DNA from: Halothiobacillus sp.
GTDB lineage: Bacteria > Pseudomonadota > Gammaproteobacteria > JAAZVP01
Assembly (NCBI GenBank): GCA_018623495.1
Contig: JAAZVP010000014.1
Location: forward strand, 1 to 53,391
Length of the DNA stretch: 53,391 bases
Direction of reading: 5' to 3'
The notes beneath the pieces are model-generated. The model worked only from the letters and a program-made list of their open reading frames with translations. It ran no database searches and had not been told where the DNA came from. This document shows, one piece after another, positions 1 through 8,717 of the stretch. The position numbers were made by a program, and so were the translations under genes. Position 1 is the stretch's first letter, and every line of letters starts with the position of its first letter.

Positions 1-178
1 CCGTCCCCGCGGCCTGTTCCCGCACGGCCCCGCAGCTCGGCGAACGCGAGCCATGGATGGCGAGCTGAACCTCCGCACCAGGGAAGGTTCCCGCCCCGCG
101 GCCTGTTCCCGCACGGCCCCGCAGCTCGGCGAATGCGAGCCATGGATGGCGAGCTGAACCTCCGCACCAGGGAAGGTT
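1..178. repeat. Two tandem copies of an 89-bp intergenic unit
   Basis: From base 5 onward the sequence repeats with a period of 89 bp: copy 1 covers about 1-89 and copy 2 about 90-178. The copies are almost identical, with a clear substitution at 45 (C) versus 134 (T). Each unit contains the near-palindrome GAGCCATGGATGGCGAGC. No reading frame with coding character crosses it. The window begins inside or at the edge of the array, so more copies may lie upstream. Confidence 0.85.
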
Positions 179-179
179 C

Positions 180-215
180 CCCCTCACCCCGGCCCTCTCC
201 CCTGCGGGGAGAGGG
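180..215 (-). repeat. Dispersed palindromic element, copy A
   Basis: A 13-base flank CCCCTCACCCCGG (180-192, sharing its last bases with the stem edge) is followed by a perfect 10-bp stem, CCCTCTCCCC at 193-202 and GGGGAGAGGG at 206-215, with loop TGC. The same element occurs in opposite orientation at 28581-28616 and 47463-47498. It resembles the REP-like intergenic palindromes common in proteobacteria. Confidence 0.8.
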
Positions 216-356
216 GGAGGGCCCTCCAGGTGCTCGGTCGGCCCGGTGGCGGGGCGAGGGATGATCGTTGCAACCCGGGCGGGGTCTGTAAACGCGATCG
301 GCCGCGCGGCCCTCGGCTGGTGGAAACCCCGCCCGCGATGCGTTCACATCCCGGCA

Positions 357-423
357 ATGAACTCCGCGGAGGGCGCGTGTCATAATGCACTACACCCGAT
401 TATCGGCGGGGCCGGGCCCCGCC
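357..423 (+). promoter_or_regulatory. Possible dsbC promoter and leader hairpin
   Basis: CATAAT at 381-386 is a reasonable -10 box with a weak -35 candidate (ATGAAC, 357-362). A very stable hairpin, GGCGGGGCC at 405-413 against GGCCCCGCC at 415-423, lies in what would be the dsbC leader. It has no T run and so is not an intrinsic terminator. The rest of 216-458 shows no gene. Confidence 0.3.
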
Positions 424-458
424 CGTCATTCCAGCGATCGAGAGGAAGCAGCACAGTG

Positions 459-1187
459 ATGCGCAAAACCCTGATCATCGGCCTGCTGGCCGCCGGATTC
501 TCCACCGCGGCCCTGGCGGGTGACGCGGCGGACAAGCTCGAAAAGCACCTCCAGGAGACCATGCCCGACGTCCCCGTCTCCTCGGTGAGCGAGACGCCCG
601 TGGAGGGCATCTACGAGGTGGTGGCCGGTACCGAGGTGGTCTACATGACCGCCGACGGCGACTACATGTTCCAGGGCAACCTGCTGGACATGAACGCGCG
701 GGTGAACCTCACCGAGCAGCGCCGTTCCGAGATGCGCCTGGCCCTGCTCGAAGAGATCGACGAGTCGCGCATGGTGGTCTACGCGCCGGAGGGCGAGAAG
801 CGCCACACCGTCACGGTCTTCACCGATACCTCCTGCCCCTACTGCCAGAAGCTCCACAAGGAGATCCCCAAGCTCACCGAGAACGGCGTCGAGGTGCGTT
901 ACATTCTCTACCCGCGCTCGGGCCCCGGCTCCCCCGCCTACAAGACCGCCGAGGCCGCGGCCTGTGCCGACGACACCAAGGCCGCCGTGGATCAGGCCAT
1001 GAACGGCCAGTCCATCGACCTCGAGGCCTGCGAGCAGAGCGGCATCCCGCGCAACCGCGAATTGGCCCGCAAGATGGGCCTGCGCGGCACGCCGTTCATC
1101 GTCACCGACAGCGGCCTCACCATTCCCGGCTACCGCCCGGCCGAGGAGCTGATCAAGGCACTCGACGCCACCGCCGACCGCTCCTGA
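459..1187 (+). CDS. dsbC: DsbC, periplasmic thiol:disulfide isomerase
   Basis: This is a 242-residue protein, close to the usual DsbC length. It has a signal peptide (MRKTL start, cleavage expected after AALA), an N-terminal dimerisation region and a C-terminal thioredoxin-fold domain. The active site C126-P-Y-C129 is the DsbC/DsbG form, and the cis-proline loop GTPF follows near the C-terminus. It would act in the periplasm to reshuffle wrong disulfides, kept reduced by DsbD, which is not in this window. ATG 459 is chosen because GAGAGGAAG lies about 10 bases upstream and the signal peptide starts there; the frame is open further upstream but without coding character. A strong terminator follows, so it appears to be transcribed alone. 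Confidence 0.93.
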   Translation: MRKTLIIGLLAAGFSTAALAGDAADKLEKHLQETMPDVPVSSVSETPVEGIYEVVAGTEVVYMTADGDYMFQGNLLDMNARVNLTEQRRSEMRLALLEEIDESRMVVYAPEGEKRHTVTVFTDTSCPYCQKLHKEIPKLTENGVEVRYILYPRSGPGSPAYKTAEAAACADDTKAAVDQAMNGQSIDLEACEQSGIPRNRELARKMGLRGTPFIVTDSGLTIPGYRPAEELIKALDATADRS

Positions 1188-1210
1188 AGGACGCGGCCCG
1201 GCGGCAAGAG

Positions 1211-1236
1211 GGCGGGTCCTTCGTGGCCCGCCTTTT
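1211..1236 (+). terminator. Intrinsic terminator after dsbC
   Basis: GGCGGG (1211-1216) pairs with CCCGCC (1227-1232) and is followed by a run of T ending at 1236. It lies 23 bases after the dsbC stop and before the convergent asparaginase-domain gene. Confidence 0.75.
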
Positions 1237-1253
1237 TCGTGGCCGAGGGAAAA

Positions 1254-1754
1254 TCACCGGGCCGTGAAGCGGCCGGCGTTGCGGTCCTTGGCGATGTGCT
1301 CGAAGGGCAGGACGAGGCCGTGCATGGCGATGTGGACGCCGGGTCGCGGGTCGCACTGGAGAAAGCCGAGGGCCAGGGCGAGGTTGGCGGTGGCCTCGAC
1401 GGGGTCGATGGTGAAGGGGACCATGGCACCGGTGAGCACGATGGTGCGGTCGGCGAGCCGGGCCCGGAGAAAGCGGGCGGTGGTGTCCATGGTGTCGGTG
1501 CCGTGGACGACGATCACCCGCCGGGCGGGGGAGGCCGCGATGGCCTGGGCCAGTGTCTCCCGGTCGGCGGTGGTGAGGTCGAGGCTGTCCTTGTGGATCA
1601 GGCCGCGGATCTCGATGTCGAGGTTCTGGCCGGGGTAGCCGAGGATGCGTTCCACGGCGGCGGTGCTGGAGGGGTTTTCCAGCACGCCTCGCAGGGGGTC
1701 GTAGGCCTTGTTGAAGGTGCCGCCGGTGTCGACGACCAGGACGGGATCGGCCAT
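1254..1754 (-). CDS. Stand-alone asparaginase N-terminal-domain protein
   Basis: A 166-residue protein matching only the N-terminal half of type I/II L-asparaginases (full enzymes are about 330 residues). The first threonine motif DTGGTF is near residue 10 and the second motif HGTDTMDTTARF is in the middle, so the catalytic threonines and the Thr-Asp-Lys side are at least partly present. The C-terminal domain is absent and the stop codon is clean, so this is a short family member rather than a visible truncation. Its ATG shares one base with the cnoX stop (TGATG), so translation is probably coupled to cnoX. Whether it hydrolyses asparagine is not known from the sequence; similar short proteins occur in other gammaproteobacteria. 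Confidence 0.8.
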   Translation of the reverse strand: MADPVLVVDTGGTFNKAYDPLRGVLENPSSTAAVERILGYPGQNLDIEIRGLIHKDSLDLTTADRETLAQAIAASPARRVIVVHGTDTMDTTARFLRARLADRTIVLTGAMVPFTIDPVEATANLALALGFLQCDPRPGVHIAMHGLVLPFEHIAKDRNAGRFTAR

Positions 1755-2596
1755 CAGTAGAGGTGGGCGAACATCTTGCGCCGGTATTCCTTCACCAGCG
1801 GGTGGTCGCTGCCCAGCATCTCGAAGACGGAGAGCAGGCCGCGCCGGCCGGCGTCGTCGTCGAAGCCGCGGTCGCGGGCGAGGATGGCCAGGTACTGCTC
1901 CAGCGCCCCCTGGTAGTCCTGCGTGGAGATGAGCACGGCGGCGAGCTTCTGGCGGGCGTCGAGATCGGCGGGATCGGCCTCGATGCGCCCGCGCAGCTCG
2001 TCGGGATCGCCGGCCTCGGCGGCGGTGGCGGCCATGTCCACCTGGGCGGCGAGTTCGGCGGCGCCCTCGAAGTCCGACGGCAGGCTGTCGGCGATCTGGC
2101 GGGCCTGGTCGAGGTTGCCTTCCTCGATGTCGAGCCGGGCGATGTCGACCAGCACGCCGCGGTTTTCCGGGTCGAGCCGGTTGGCCTGAGTGAGCAGTTC
2201 GCGGGCCCGGGTGTTGTCACCGGCCTCGGCGGCCTCGCGCGCCTGGCCGCGGAGCTTGTCGGACTCGCGGAAGATGTGGCGGTCGATGAGCGCGCGGATC
2301 CGGGATTCGGGCTGGAGGCCCATGAATTCGTCGACGGCCTCGCCGTTCTTGAAGATCTTGACGGTGGGCAGGCTGCGCACCCCGTACTGGCCCGCCAGCG
2401 CCTGTTCCTGGTCGGTGTCGACCTTGGCCAGGACGACCTCGCCGCCGTAGGACTCGACGATCTCGGTGAGCACGGGCATCAGCTGCTGGCAGGGGCCGCA
2501 CCAGGCGGCCCAGAAGTCCACGACCACCGGGACCTCGTGGGAGCGGTCGAGGACCTGGGCCTGGAAGTCTGCCTGGGATACGTCGAATACGTTCAT
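1754..2596 (-). CDS. cnoX: CnoX-type chaperedoxin (thioredoxin domain plus TPR)
   Basis: A 280-residue protein: a thioredoxin domain (about residues 5-110) with active site W32-C33-G-P-C36, then an alpha-helical TPR-like region ending in KEYRRKMFAHLY, as in the YbbN/CnoX family. E. coli CnoX has a degenerate SQHC site, whereas this homologue keeps a canonical WCGPC and could have real redox activity. The family protects substrates from oxidative aggregation and hands them to GroEL or DnaK. The start is ATG 2596 (protein begins MNVFDV); the open frame upstream to 2725 overlaps the divergent parE leader and lacks homology. It is followed directly by the asparaginase-domain gene. Confidence 0.9.
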   Translation of the reverse strand: MNVFDVSQADFQAQVLDRSHEVPVVVDFWAAWCGPCQQLMPVLTEIVESYGGEVVLAKVDTDQEQALAGQYGVRSLPTVKIFKNGEAVDEFMGLQPESRIRALIDRHIFRESDKLRGQAREAAEAGDNTRARELLTQANRLDPENRGVLVDIARLDIEEGNLDQARQIADSLPSDFEGAAELAAQVDMAATAAEAGDPDELRGRIEADPADLDARQKLAAVLISTQDYQGALEQYLAILARDRGFDDDAGRRGLLSVFEMLGSDHPLVKEYRRKMFAHLY

Positions 2597-2753
2597 GCGT
2601 GGCCTGTCTCCGTGTTCTCGCTGGGCTGTGGGGATGCGCCGGCCGCGGGCGGCCTTGCCGTAACGGCCATCTGACGCCAATATGGGGGCGCCGCGGCGGG
2701 TTTCAAGGCCCGCCATCGGGCCCATTCGGATCCACGGAGTTTACCGGACAAGC

Positions 2754-4643
2754 ATGGCCAGCGAATACGATGCCTCCGCCATCGAGGTCCTCTCGGGCCT
2801 CGACCCGGTGCGCAAGCGCCCGGGGATGTACACCGACACCAGCCGGCCCAACCACCTCGCCCAGGAGGTGATCGACAACAGCGTCGACGAGGCCCTGGCC
2901 GGGCACGCCGGGCGGATCACGGTGACGCTGTTCGCTGACGGTTCGCTGGAGGTGGCCGACGACGGCCGGGGCATGCCGGTGGACATCCACCCGGACAAGG
3001 GCGTGCCGGGGGTCGAGCTGATCCTGGGTACGCTGCATGCCGGCGGCAAGTTTTCCGACCGCAGCTACCAGTTCTCCGGTGGGCTGCACGGGGTGGGGGT
3101 CTCGGTGGTGAATGCGCTCTCCAGCCGGCTCGACCTGCTGGTGCGCCGCGACGGCCGCGAGTACCGCATGCGCTTCGCCGGCGGCGAGCGGGTCGAGCCG
3201 CTCACCGAGACCGGCACCGTGGGCAAGCGCAACACGGGCACCACGCTGCGGTTCTGGCCCGATGCTCACTATTTCGACAGCGAGCGCTTCGCCCTGGCGC
3301 CGATGAAGCGCCTGCTGCGGGCCAAGGCGGTGCTCTGCCCGGGGCTGGAGATCGTCTTCCACGACCAGGCGAAGAACGAGACCGAGCGCTGGTGCTACGC
3401 GGACGGGCTCACCGACTATCTCGCCACCGAGCTGGCCGACCTGGAGCGCCTGCCGGAGGGCGAGCCGTTCACCGGCGATTTCACCTCGGAGAACGAGGCG
3501 GTGGCCTGGGCGCTGGCCTGGCTCCCCGAGGGCGGCGAGGGCATGGCCGAGTCCTACGTCAACCTGATCCCCACCCCCCAGGGCGGTACCCACGTCAACG
3601 GCCTGCGCTCGGGGCTCACCGACGCCATGCGCGAGTTCTGCGAGTTCCGCAGCCTGCTGCCGCGGGGCGTGAAGCTGGTGCCCGACGACCTCTGGGACGG
3701 CATCGCCTACGTGATCTCGGTCAAGCTGCGCGATCCGCAGTTCTCCGGCCAGACCAAGGAGCGGCTCTCCTCGCGGGAGGTGGCGGCCTTCGTCTCCGGG
3801 GTGGTCAAGGATGCCTTCTCCCTGTGGCTCAACCAGCATCCCGAGGTGGGCGAGGCGCTGGCCCAGGTGGTGATCGGCAATGCCCAGCGCCGCATCCGCA
3901 AGTCCAGGAAGGTGGTACGCAAGCGGGTGACCAGCGGGCCGGCGCTGCCGGGCAAGCTGGCCGACTGCACCTCCCAGGACCCCGCGCGCACCGAGCTCTT
4001 CCTGGTGGAGGGGGACTCGGCCGGCGGCTCGGCCAAGCAGGCCCGCGACCGCGAGTTCCAGGCGATCATGCCCCTGCGGGGCAAGATCCTCAACACCTGG
4101 GACGTGGCCCCCGACCAGGTGCTCGCCTCCCAGGAGGTGCACGACATCGCCGTGGCCGTGGGCGTGGAGCCGGGCTCGAACAAGCTCGAGGGTCTGCGCT
4201 ACGGCAAGATCTGCATCCTGGCGGATGCCGACTCCGACGGCCTGCACATCTCCACGCTGCTGTGCGCGCTGTTTCTGCGCCACTTCCGCCCGCTGGTGGA
4301 GGCGGGCCACGTGTTCGTGGCCATGCCGCCGCTGTACCGCATCGACGTGGGCAAGCAGGTCTACTACGCGCTCGACGATGCGGAGAAGCAGGGCGTGGTG
4401 GACCGCATCCAGGCCGAGAAGCCACGGGCGAAGGTGGCCGTGACCCGCTTCAAGGGCCTGGGGGAGATGAACCCCGTGCAGCTGCGCGAATCCACCATTT
4501 CGCCCGATTCGCGCCGCCTGGTGCGCCTGACGGTGGATGCCGCCAGCGAAACCGACGCCCTGATGGACATGCTTCTCGGCCGCGGCCGAGCCGGCGACCG
4601 CCGGCAGTGGCTGGAGGACAAGGGGAACCTGGCGGAGGTCTGA
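2754..4643 (+). CDS. parE: DNA topoisomerase IV subunit B
   Basis: A 629-residue protein, the length of ParE rather than of the longer GyrB of many gammaproteobacteria. It has a GHKL ATPase domain (RKRPGMYT, and EVIDNSVDEAL with the ATP-binding Asn), a transducer domain, and a C-terminal TOPRIM domain with LVEGDSAGGSA and ADADSDGLHI as the Mg-binding acidic residues. With ParC, encoded elsewhere, it forms the ATP-driven enzyme that unlinks daughter chromosomes. ATG 2754 follows CGGAG at 2735-2739. It diverges from cnoX, with about 157 bases between the starts. Confidence 0.95.
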   Translation: MASEYDASAIEVLSGLDPVRKRPGMYTDTSRPNHLAQEVIDNSVDEALAGHAGRITVTLFADGSLEVADDGRGMPVDIHPDKGVPGVELILGTLHAGGKFSDRSYQFSGGLHGVGVSVVNALSSRLDLLVRRDGREYRMRFAGGERVEPLTETGTVGKRNTGTTLRFWPDAHYFDSERFALAPMKRLLRAKAVLCPGLEIVFHDQAKNETERWCYADGLTDYLATELADLERLPEGEPFTGDFTSENEAVAWALAWLPEGGEGMAESYVNLIPTPQGGTHVNGLRSGLTDAMREFCEFRSLLPRGVKLVPDDLWDGIAYVISVKLRDPQFSGQTKERLSSREVAAFVSGVVKDAFSLWLNQHPEVGEALAQVVIGNAQRRIRKSRKVVRKRVTSGPALPGKLADCTSQDPARTELFLVEGDSAGGSAKQARDREFQAIMPLRGKILNTWDVAPDQVLASQEVHDIAVAVGVEPGSNKLEGLRYGKICILADADSDGLHISTLLCALFLRHFRPLVEAGHVFVAMPPLYRIDVGKQVYYALDDAEKQGVVDRIQAEKPRAKVAVTRFKGLGEMNPVQLRESTISPDSRRLVRLTVDAASETDALMDMLLGRGRAGDRRQWLEDKGNLAEV

Positions 4644-4648
4644 TCCGG

Positions 4649-4731
4649 GCGTTCAGCCGGTAGCGTTCAGCGCGCAGGGGCGGCTTTCGCAACTCGCCTT
4701 TTCCGAACGCTGCACGTTACCGGCCGCGCGC
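4649..4731. repeat. Intergenic inverted-repeat element (AGCGTTCAGCG family), copy 1
   Basis: This lies between the convergent parE and mltD genes. CCGGTA (4657-4662) can pair with TACCGG (4718-4723), AGCGTTC (4662-4668) with GAACGCT (4705-4711), and CAGCGCGC with GCGCGCTG. The core GGTAGCGTTCAGCGCGCAGG closely resembles the left arm of the element at 13172-13247. There is no T run long enough for a clear terminator, although the arm structure may stop transcription from both sides. Confidence 0.55.
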
Positions 4732-4738
4732 TGCACCC

Positions 4739-6589
4739 TCAGCCCCCGGCGACATCCACGTGCAGGGTGAGTTTCTGGCCCGGGTGGATGTAGCCGTCGA
4801 CGTCGTTCCAGCGGCGCAGGTCGTCCACGGAGACGTCGAAGCGCTGGGCGATGGTGTAGAGGGAGTCCCCCCGGCGGACGTTGTAGCGCACGGTCTGCTG
4901 GCGGGCCGGGGTGTCGGCCGGGCGGGACGCGCCCGCGCGCACGATGAGTTCCTGCCCGGGCTGGAGGACGGCGTCGGTGCCGATGCCGTTCCAGCGTGCC
5001 AGCTGGTGGTGGTCGACGTCGTAGCGCCGGGCGATGGTCCAGAGGCTCTCGCCGCTGGCGACCACGTGCACGGAGGCCTCGCCCCCGCCGGTCGCGGTCC
5101 CGCCGCTTTGGCCGCCGTCGGTCCACACGGTCAGCCGGTCGCCCGGGCGCAGGACGGCGTCCTCGTCCAGTTCGTTCCAGTGGGCCAGGTCGTGGTGGGA
5201 GACGCCATAGCGGCGGGCGATCTTCCACAGGCTGTCGCCGCTTTTCACCGCGTGCACCAGGCGGATGCGGTCGTCACCGTCGTCGGCGGCCCCGGCCACC
5301 CGCTGGCCTTCACGTCCGCCGACGGGGATCAGCAGGTGGTCGCCGGCGCGGATCAGGCTGCGGTGGAGGTCGTTGGTGGCCATCACCGCGGAGACGCTCA
5401 CGTGGTAGTCGTCGGCGATCTCGGAGAGGGTCTCGCCGGGCTCGATGGTATGGCGTACCCAGGTGACGCGGCGCTCGGGCGGAAGGGTGGCCAGCTCCTT
5501 GCGGAAGGCGTCCACCTTGTCGCGCGGCAGCATCAGGTAGTGCGGCCCGGTGGGATCGGTGGCCCAGCGGTTGAAACCGGGGTTGAGGTGCTGGAGGTCG
5601 TCGAGGTCCATTTCGGCGAGTCTCGCCGCCAGGGCGAGATCGATCTGCGAGCCCACGTTCACCCGCTCCAGGTAAGGCTCGTTGGGGATCTCGGCGAGGT
5701 TGAGCTCGGCCGCCCCGCGCTCCTTGAGCAGCCTGGCCAGGGCGATCAGCTTGGGCACGTAGGCGCGGGTCTCGTTGGGCAGGCGCAGGTTCCAGAAGTC
5801 GGTGGGAAGACCGTTCTCGCGGTTGCGCCGGATGGCCCGGCTGACGGTGCCGCCGCCGGCGTTGTAGCTGGCCAGGGCCAGCATCCAGTCGCCGTCGAAG
5901 CGCTCGCTGAGCTGCTTGAGGTAGTCGAGCGCCGCGCGGGTGGAGGCGTAGATGTCGCGCCGACCGTCGTACCACCAGTTCTGCTTGAGGCCGAAGTGGC
6001 GCCCGGTGGAGGGGATGAACTGCCAGATGCCGGCCGCCCGGCCGTGGGAGTAGGCGAACGGCTGGAAGGCACTCTCCACGATCGGCAGCAGGGCGAGCTC
6101 GGCGGGCAGACCCCGCTCCTCGATCTGCTCCATGATCAGGTAGAGGTAGGGGCGCGCCCGCTCGCTGGCCCGGGCGAGGTAGTCGGTGTGCGCGGCGTAC
6201 CACTCGTACTGGCTGCGCACCCGCTTGTTGTCCGGCAGGGGCAGCCCGAAGCCGGCCTCGATGCGGGTCCAGATGTCGTCGTGGCGTGTCGCTTCGTCAC
6301 GGTCCGCGGCGTCCGCCCGGTCGCCGGAGGCCAGGCCGAAGGGGTCCTCGCCGCGGGCCGAGGCCGGTGCGGGGCTGTGCTCGGGCAGGCGGTCGATCAC
6401 CGCCACGTGGCGGCGGGCGGCGGCCTCCATGGTCTCGCGCTCGGCCGCCGAGGGGCCGGGCGCGGCGGGCTTGTCGCTGCGCGCCTGGGGGCTGACGGGG
6501 TCCGGGCGCGAGGCCTGCTCGAGTACGCAGCCCTGCAGGCCGACGAGCGAGACCAGCGCCAGGGAGCCGAGTGTGCTTCGGGTTTTCAT
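4739..6589 (-). CDS. mltD: Membrane-bound lytic murein transglycosylase D with four LysM repeats
   Basis: A 616-residue lipoprotein: signal peptide with lipobox LQGC (acylated Cys21), an SLT goose-lysozyme-like domain with catalytic Glu172 in the VESAF motif and the downstream GIWQFIP and ALASYNAGGG motifs, then four LysM domains (about residues 385-430, 445-490, 505-550 and 570-612) that bind glycan. E. coli MltD has two LysM repeats, so this form has a longer binding tail. It cleaves peptidoglycan glycan strands to 1,6-anhydro products at the inner face of the outer membrane. The gene is 21 bases downstream of gloB on the same strand, matching the common gloB-mltD neighbourhood. Confidence 0.93.
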   Translation of the reverse strand: MKTRSTLGSLALVSLVGLQGCVLEQASRPDPVSPQARSDKPAAPGPSAAERETMEAAARRHVAVIDRLPEHSPAPASARGEDPFGLASGDRADAADRDEATRHDDIWTRIEAGFGLPLPDNKRVRSQYEWYAAHTDYLARASERARPYLYLIMEQIEERGLPAELALLPIVESAFQPFAYSHGRAAGIWQFIPSTGRHFGLKQNWWYDGRRDIYASTRAALDYLKQLSERFDGDWMLALASYNAGGGTVSRAIRRNRENGLPTDFWNLRLPNETRAYVPKLIALARLLKERGAAELNLAEIPNEPYLERVNVGSQIDLALAARLAEMDLDDLQHLNPGFNRWATDPTGPHYLMLPRDKVDAFRKELATLPPERRVTWVRHTIEPGETLSEIADDYHVSVSAVMATNDLHRSLIRAGDHLLIPVGGREGQRVAGAADDGDDRIRLVHAVKSGDSLWKIARRYGVSHHDLAHWNELDEDAVLRPGDRLTVWTDGGQSGGTATGGGEASVHVVASGESLWTIARRYDVDHHQLARWNGIGTDAVLQPGQELIVRAGASRPADTPARQQTVRYNVRRGDSLYTIAQRFDVSVDDLRRWNDVDGYIHPGQKLTLHVDVAGG

Positions 6590-6610
6590 TCTTGGGTCCT
6601 CGGGATGGGA

Positions 6611-7387
6611 TCAGCCGGCGGCGTCGATGTCGTCCTTCCACTGCCGCAGGGCGGCAAAGACCTCCCAGTCCTGGCGCAGGCGGCCGTCGACGTAGGCCTC
6701 GGCGGCCTCGCGCACGGCGGGGACGTCCCAGCGCAGGAAGGGATTGGTGGCGCGCTCGAGTTCGAGGGTCGCGGGCACCGTGGGGCGGTCGGCGTCGCGC
6801 CGCTCGCGGTCGCCGGTGATGCGCCGGGCGATGGCGTCGCTGTCGGGTTCCACCTGGCGGGCGAAATCGAGATTGTCGAGGGTGTACTCGTGCCCGCAGT
6901 ACACCCAGGTGGACTCGGGCAGGGCGCGGATCTTTTCCAGCGACTCGAACATCTGCCGGGGCGTGCCCTCGAAGAGCTTGCCGCAGCCGCCGGTGAACAG
7001 GGTGTCGCCGCAGAACAGGGCCTCGCGGTGGACGTAGGCGATGTGCCCGGCGGTGTGCCCGGGGGTGTCGAGGACCTCGAAGGCGAGCCCCAGCCCTTCC
7101 GGCTCCACGCGGTCGCCTTCCCGGAGGGGGTGGTCCATGCCGGGGACCGACTCGTGCGCCGGTCCGAAGACGGGCACTGGGAAGCGGTCGCGGATCTCGG
7201 CGATGCCGCCCACGTGGTCCGCGTGGTGGTGGGTGACCAGGATCGCCACCGGCTCGGTGTTCTCGCGCTCGATGGCCTCGAGTACCGGTGCCGCCTCGCC
7301 GGGGTCGACGATGGCCACGCGGCGCTCCTCGCCCTGGATGATCCAGACGTAGTTGTCCTTGAACGCTGAAACCGGATAAACCTGCAT
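6611..7387 (-). CDS. gloB: Hydroxyacylglutathione hydrolase (glyoxalase II)
   Basis: A 258-residue metallo-beta-lactamase-fold protein with the dinuclear metal motif T-H53-H-H-A-D57-H58 and a second metal motif near GHTAGH, plus the C-terminal HAGH domain. It hydrolyses S-lactoylglutathione to lactate and glutathione in the cytoplasm, the second step of methylglyoxal detoxification. ATG 7387 is preferred (begins MQVYPVSAFKDNY, typical for the family); the frame extends 9 codons upstream without homology. It diverges from the methyltransferase gene and precedes mltD. Confidence 0.95.
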   Translation of the reverse strand: MQVYPVSAFKDNYVWIIQGEERRVAIVDPGEAAPVLEAIERENTEPVAILVTHHHADHVGGIAEIRDRFPVPVFGPAHESVPGMDHPLREGDRVEPEGLGLAFEVLDTPGHTAGHIAYVHREALFCGDTLFTGGCGKLFEGTPRQMFESLEKIRALPESTWVYCGHEYTLDNLDFARQVEPDSDAIARRITGDRERRDADRPTVPATLELERATNPFLRWDVPAVREAAEAYVDGRLRQDWEVFAALRQWKDDIDAAG

Positions 7388-7515
7388 CGCCGGGCCCTTT
7401 TGGTTTGCCAACACCGCGACTATTCTACGGGCATCCGGGTTGGGGATTAAGTCGTGATGCAGTTCGGCGTGTCAACAACTGTCTGCCGGCGCTGGGCCGG
7501 GCCGGGGACGGACCG

Positions 7516-8247
7516 ATGAGTCGCGAGCGGGTCGCGGCGCTGGCCGACCTGGAGGCGTGGTATGCTTCGCCGCTCGGCGACGCGGTGCTGGAGGACGTTG
7601 CCGGCCACCTGCGGATGCTGCTCGACGCCACGCCCGGTGACCGCGCGCTGGTGCATGGCCCGGCGGCACTCTGCCGCGCCCTGGACCAGCCGCTGGCGCG
7701 TTTCGAACACGTCTGGCGAGGCGGCACGGCGGGGCGGCCGGCGGATCTCGGCATGGTCCCGGAGGCCCTGCCGCTGGAGGCCGGCACGCTCGACCTGCTG
7801 GTGCTGGGCCACAGCCTGGACGGGACGACCGACCGGCTGGCGGTCCTGGCCGAGGCGGAGCGCGTGCTGGCCGGCGAGGGCCTGCTGCTGCTGGTGGATT
7901 TCAACCCGGTGAGCCTGTTCGGCCTGCGCCACTGGCTGCCGGGCGGGGAGGGGCCCTTCACCGGCGAATGGCACTACCCCGGCACGCTGTGGTTGCGCCA
8001 CCGCCTGCAGGGGCTGGGGCTGTCGATCGAGGACGGCCGCAGCGTGTTCTTTCGCCTGCCGTGCCGCCGCCGGGCGGTGCTCGCCGGCAGCCGCATCCTC
8101 GACGCCGTGGGGCCGCGCCTGTGGCCGGGGCTGGGGGCGATCAGCCTGATCCTGGCGCGCAAGCGGGTGCCCGGCATCACCCCGTTGCGCAGCCGCTGGC
8201 GCGAGGCCGAGCGGGCCCGCGGCGGCCTGGCCCATCCCCTGCGTTGA
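7516..8247 (+). CDS. SAM-dependent methyltransferase-like protein (YafS-type position)
   Basis: A 243-residue protein with the layout of a short class I methyltransferase: a central segment [18 protein letters not shown] corresponding to motifs II/III, then an acidic helix and the [14 protein letters not shown] strand-turn typical of methyltransferase type 11 proteins. The canonical glycine-rich SAM loop is poorly conserved, so the ligand is uncertain. It sits between gloB and rnhA exactly as yafS does in E. coli. ATG 7516 was chosen over the longer frame from 7405, which runs into the gloB promoter region. Ten bases separate it from rnhA, suggesting co-transcription. Confidence 0.8.
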   Translation: MSRERVAALADLEAWYASPLGDAVLEDVAGHLRMLLDATPGDRALVHGPAALCRALDQPLARFEHVWRGGTAGRPADLGMVPEALPLEAGTLDLLVLGHSLDGTTDRLAVLAEAERVLAGEGLLLLVDFNPVSLFGLRHWLPGGEGPFTGEWHYPGTLWLRHRLQGLGLSIEDGRSVFFRLPCRRRAVLAGSRILDAVGPRLWPGLGAISLILARKRVPGITPLRSRWREAERARGGLAHPLR

Positions 8248-8257
8248 AAGCGAATCG

Positions 8258-8713
8258 ATGAGCGAGCGAGAGAAACCCATGGTCGAGGCATTCACCGACG
8301 GCGCCTGCCGCGGCAACCCCGGTCCCGGTGGCTGGGGGGTGCTGTTGCGCTACGGCGACAACCACAAGGAGCTCTTCGGCGGCGAGGCGGAGACCACCAA
8401 CAACCGCATGGAGCTCACCGCCGCCATCCGCGCCCTGGAGAGCCTCAAGCGCCCCTGCCGGGTGCGCATCACCACCGACTCCAACTACGTCAAGCAGGGC
8501 ATCACCCAGTGGCTGGCCAACTGGAAGCGCCGCAACTGGCGCACCGCCGACAAGAAGCCGGTGAAGAACCGCGACCTGTGGCAGCGCCTGGACGAGGCCG
8601 CCGGTCGCCACGAGGTGGAGTGGGCCTGGGTGCGTGGCCACAGCGGCCACCCGGAGAACGAGCGGGCCGACGAACTGGCCAACCGGGGCATCGACGAGTG
8701 CGTGGGGCGCTGA
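8258..8713 (+). CDS. rnhA: Ribonuclease HI
   Basis: A 151-residue protein, the normal RNase HI length. The fold signature [16 protein letters not shown] carries the first catalytic Asp (residue 14). The [10 protein letters not shown] glutamate, the TTDSNYV aspartate and the C-terminal [11 protein letters not shown] histidine and aspartate complete the DEDD site. The basic protrusion [16 protein letters not shown] is present, as in E. coli. It removes RNA from RNA-DNA hybrids such as primers and R-loops. The dnaQ ribosome site overlaps its stop codon, so the two are probably expressed together. Confidence 0.95.
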   Translation: MSEREKPMVEAFTDGACRGNPGPGGWGVLLRYGDNHKELFGGEAETTNNRMELTAAIRALESLKRPCRVRITTDSNYVKQGITQWLANWKRRNWRTADKKPVKNRDLWQRLDEAAGRHEVEWAWVRGHSGHPENERADELANRGIDECVGR

Positions 8714-8717
8714 GGCC

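Noticed and set aside
1-178. CRISPR array
   Set aside because: Only two long (89-bp) contiguous units without spacers.
4760-7369. 869-codon open frame on the plus strand opposite mltD and gloB
   Set aside because: It is antisense to two well-supported genes; its composition (Gly, Val, Ala, Asp, His rich) is that of a GC-rich shadow frame, with no homology.
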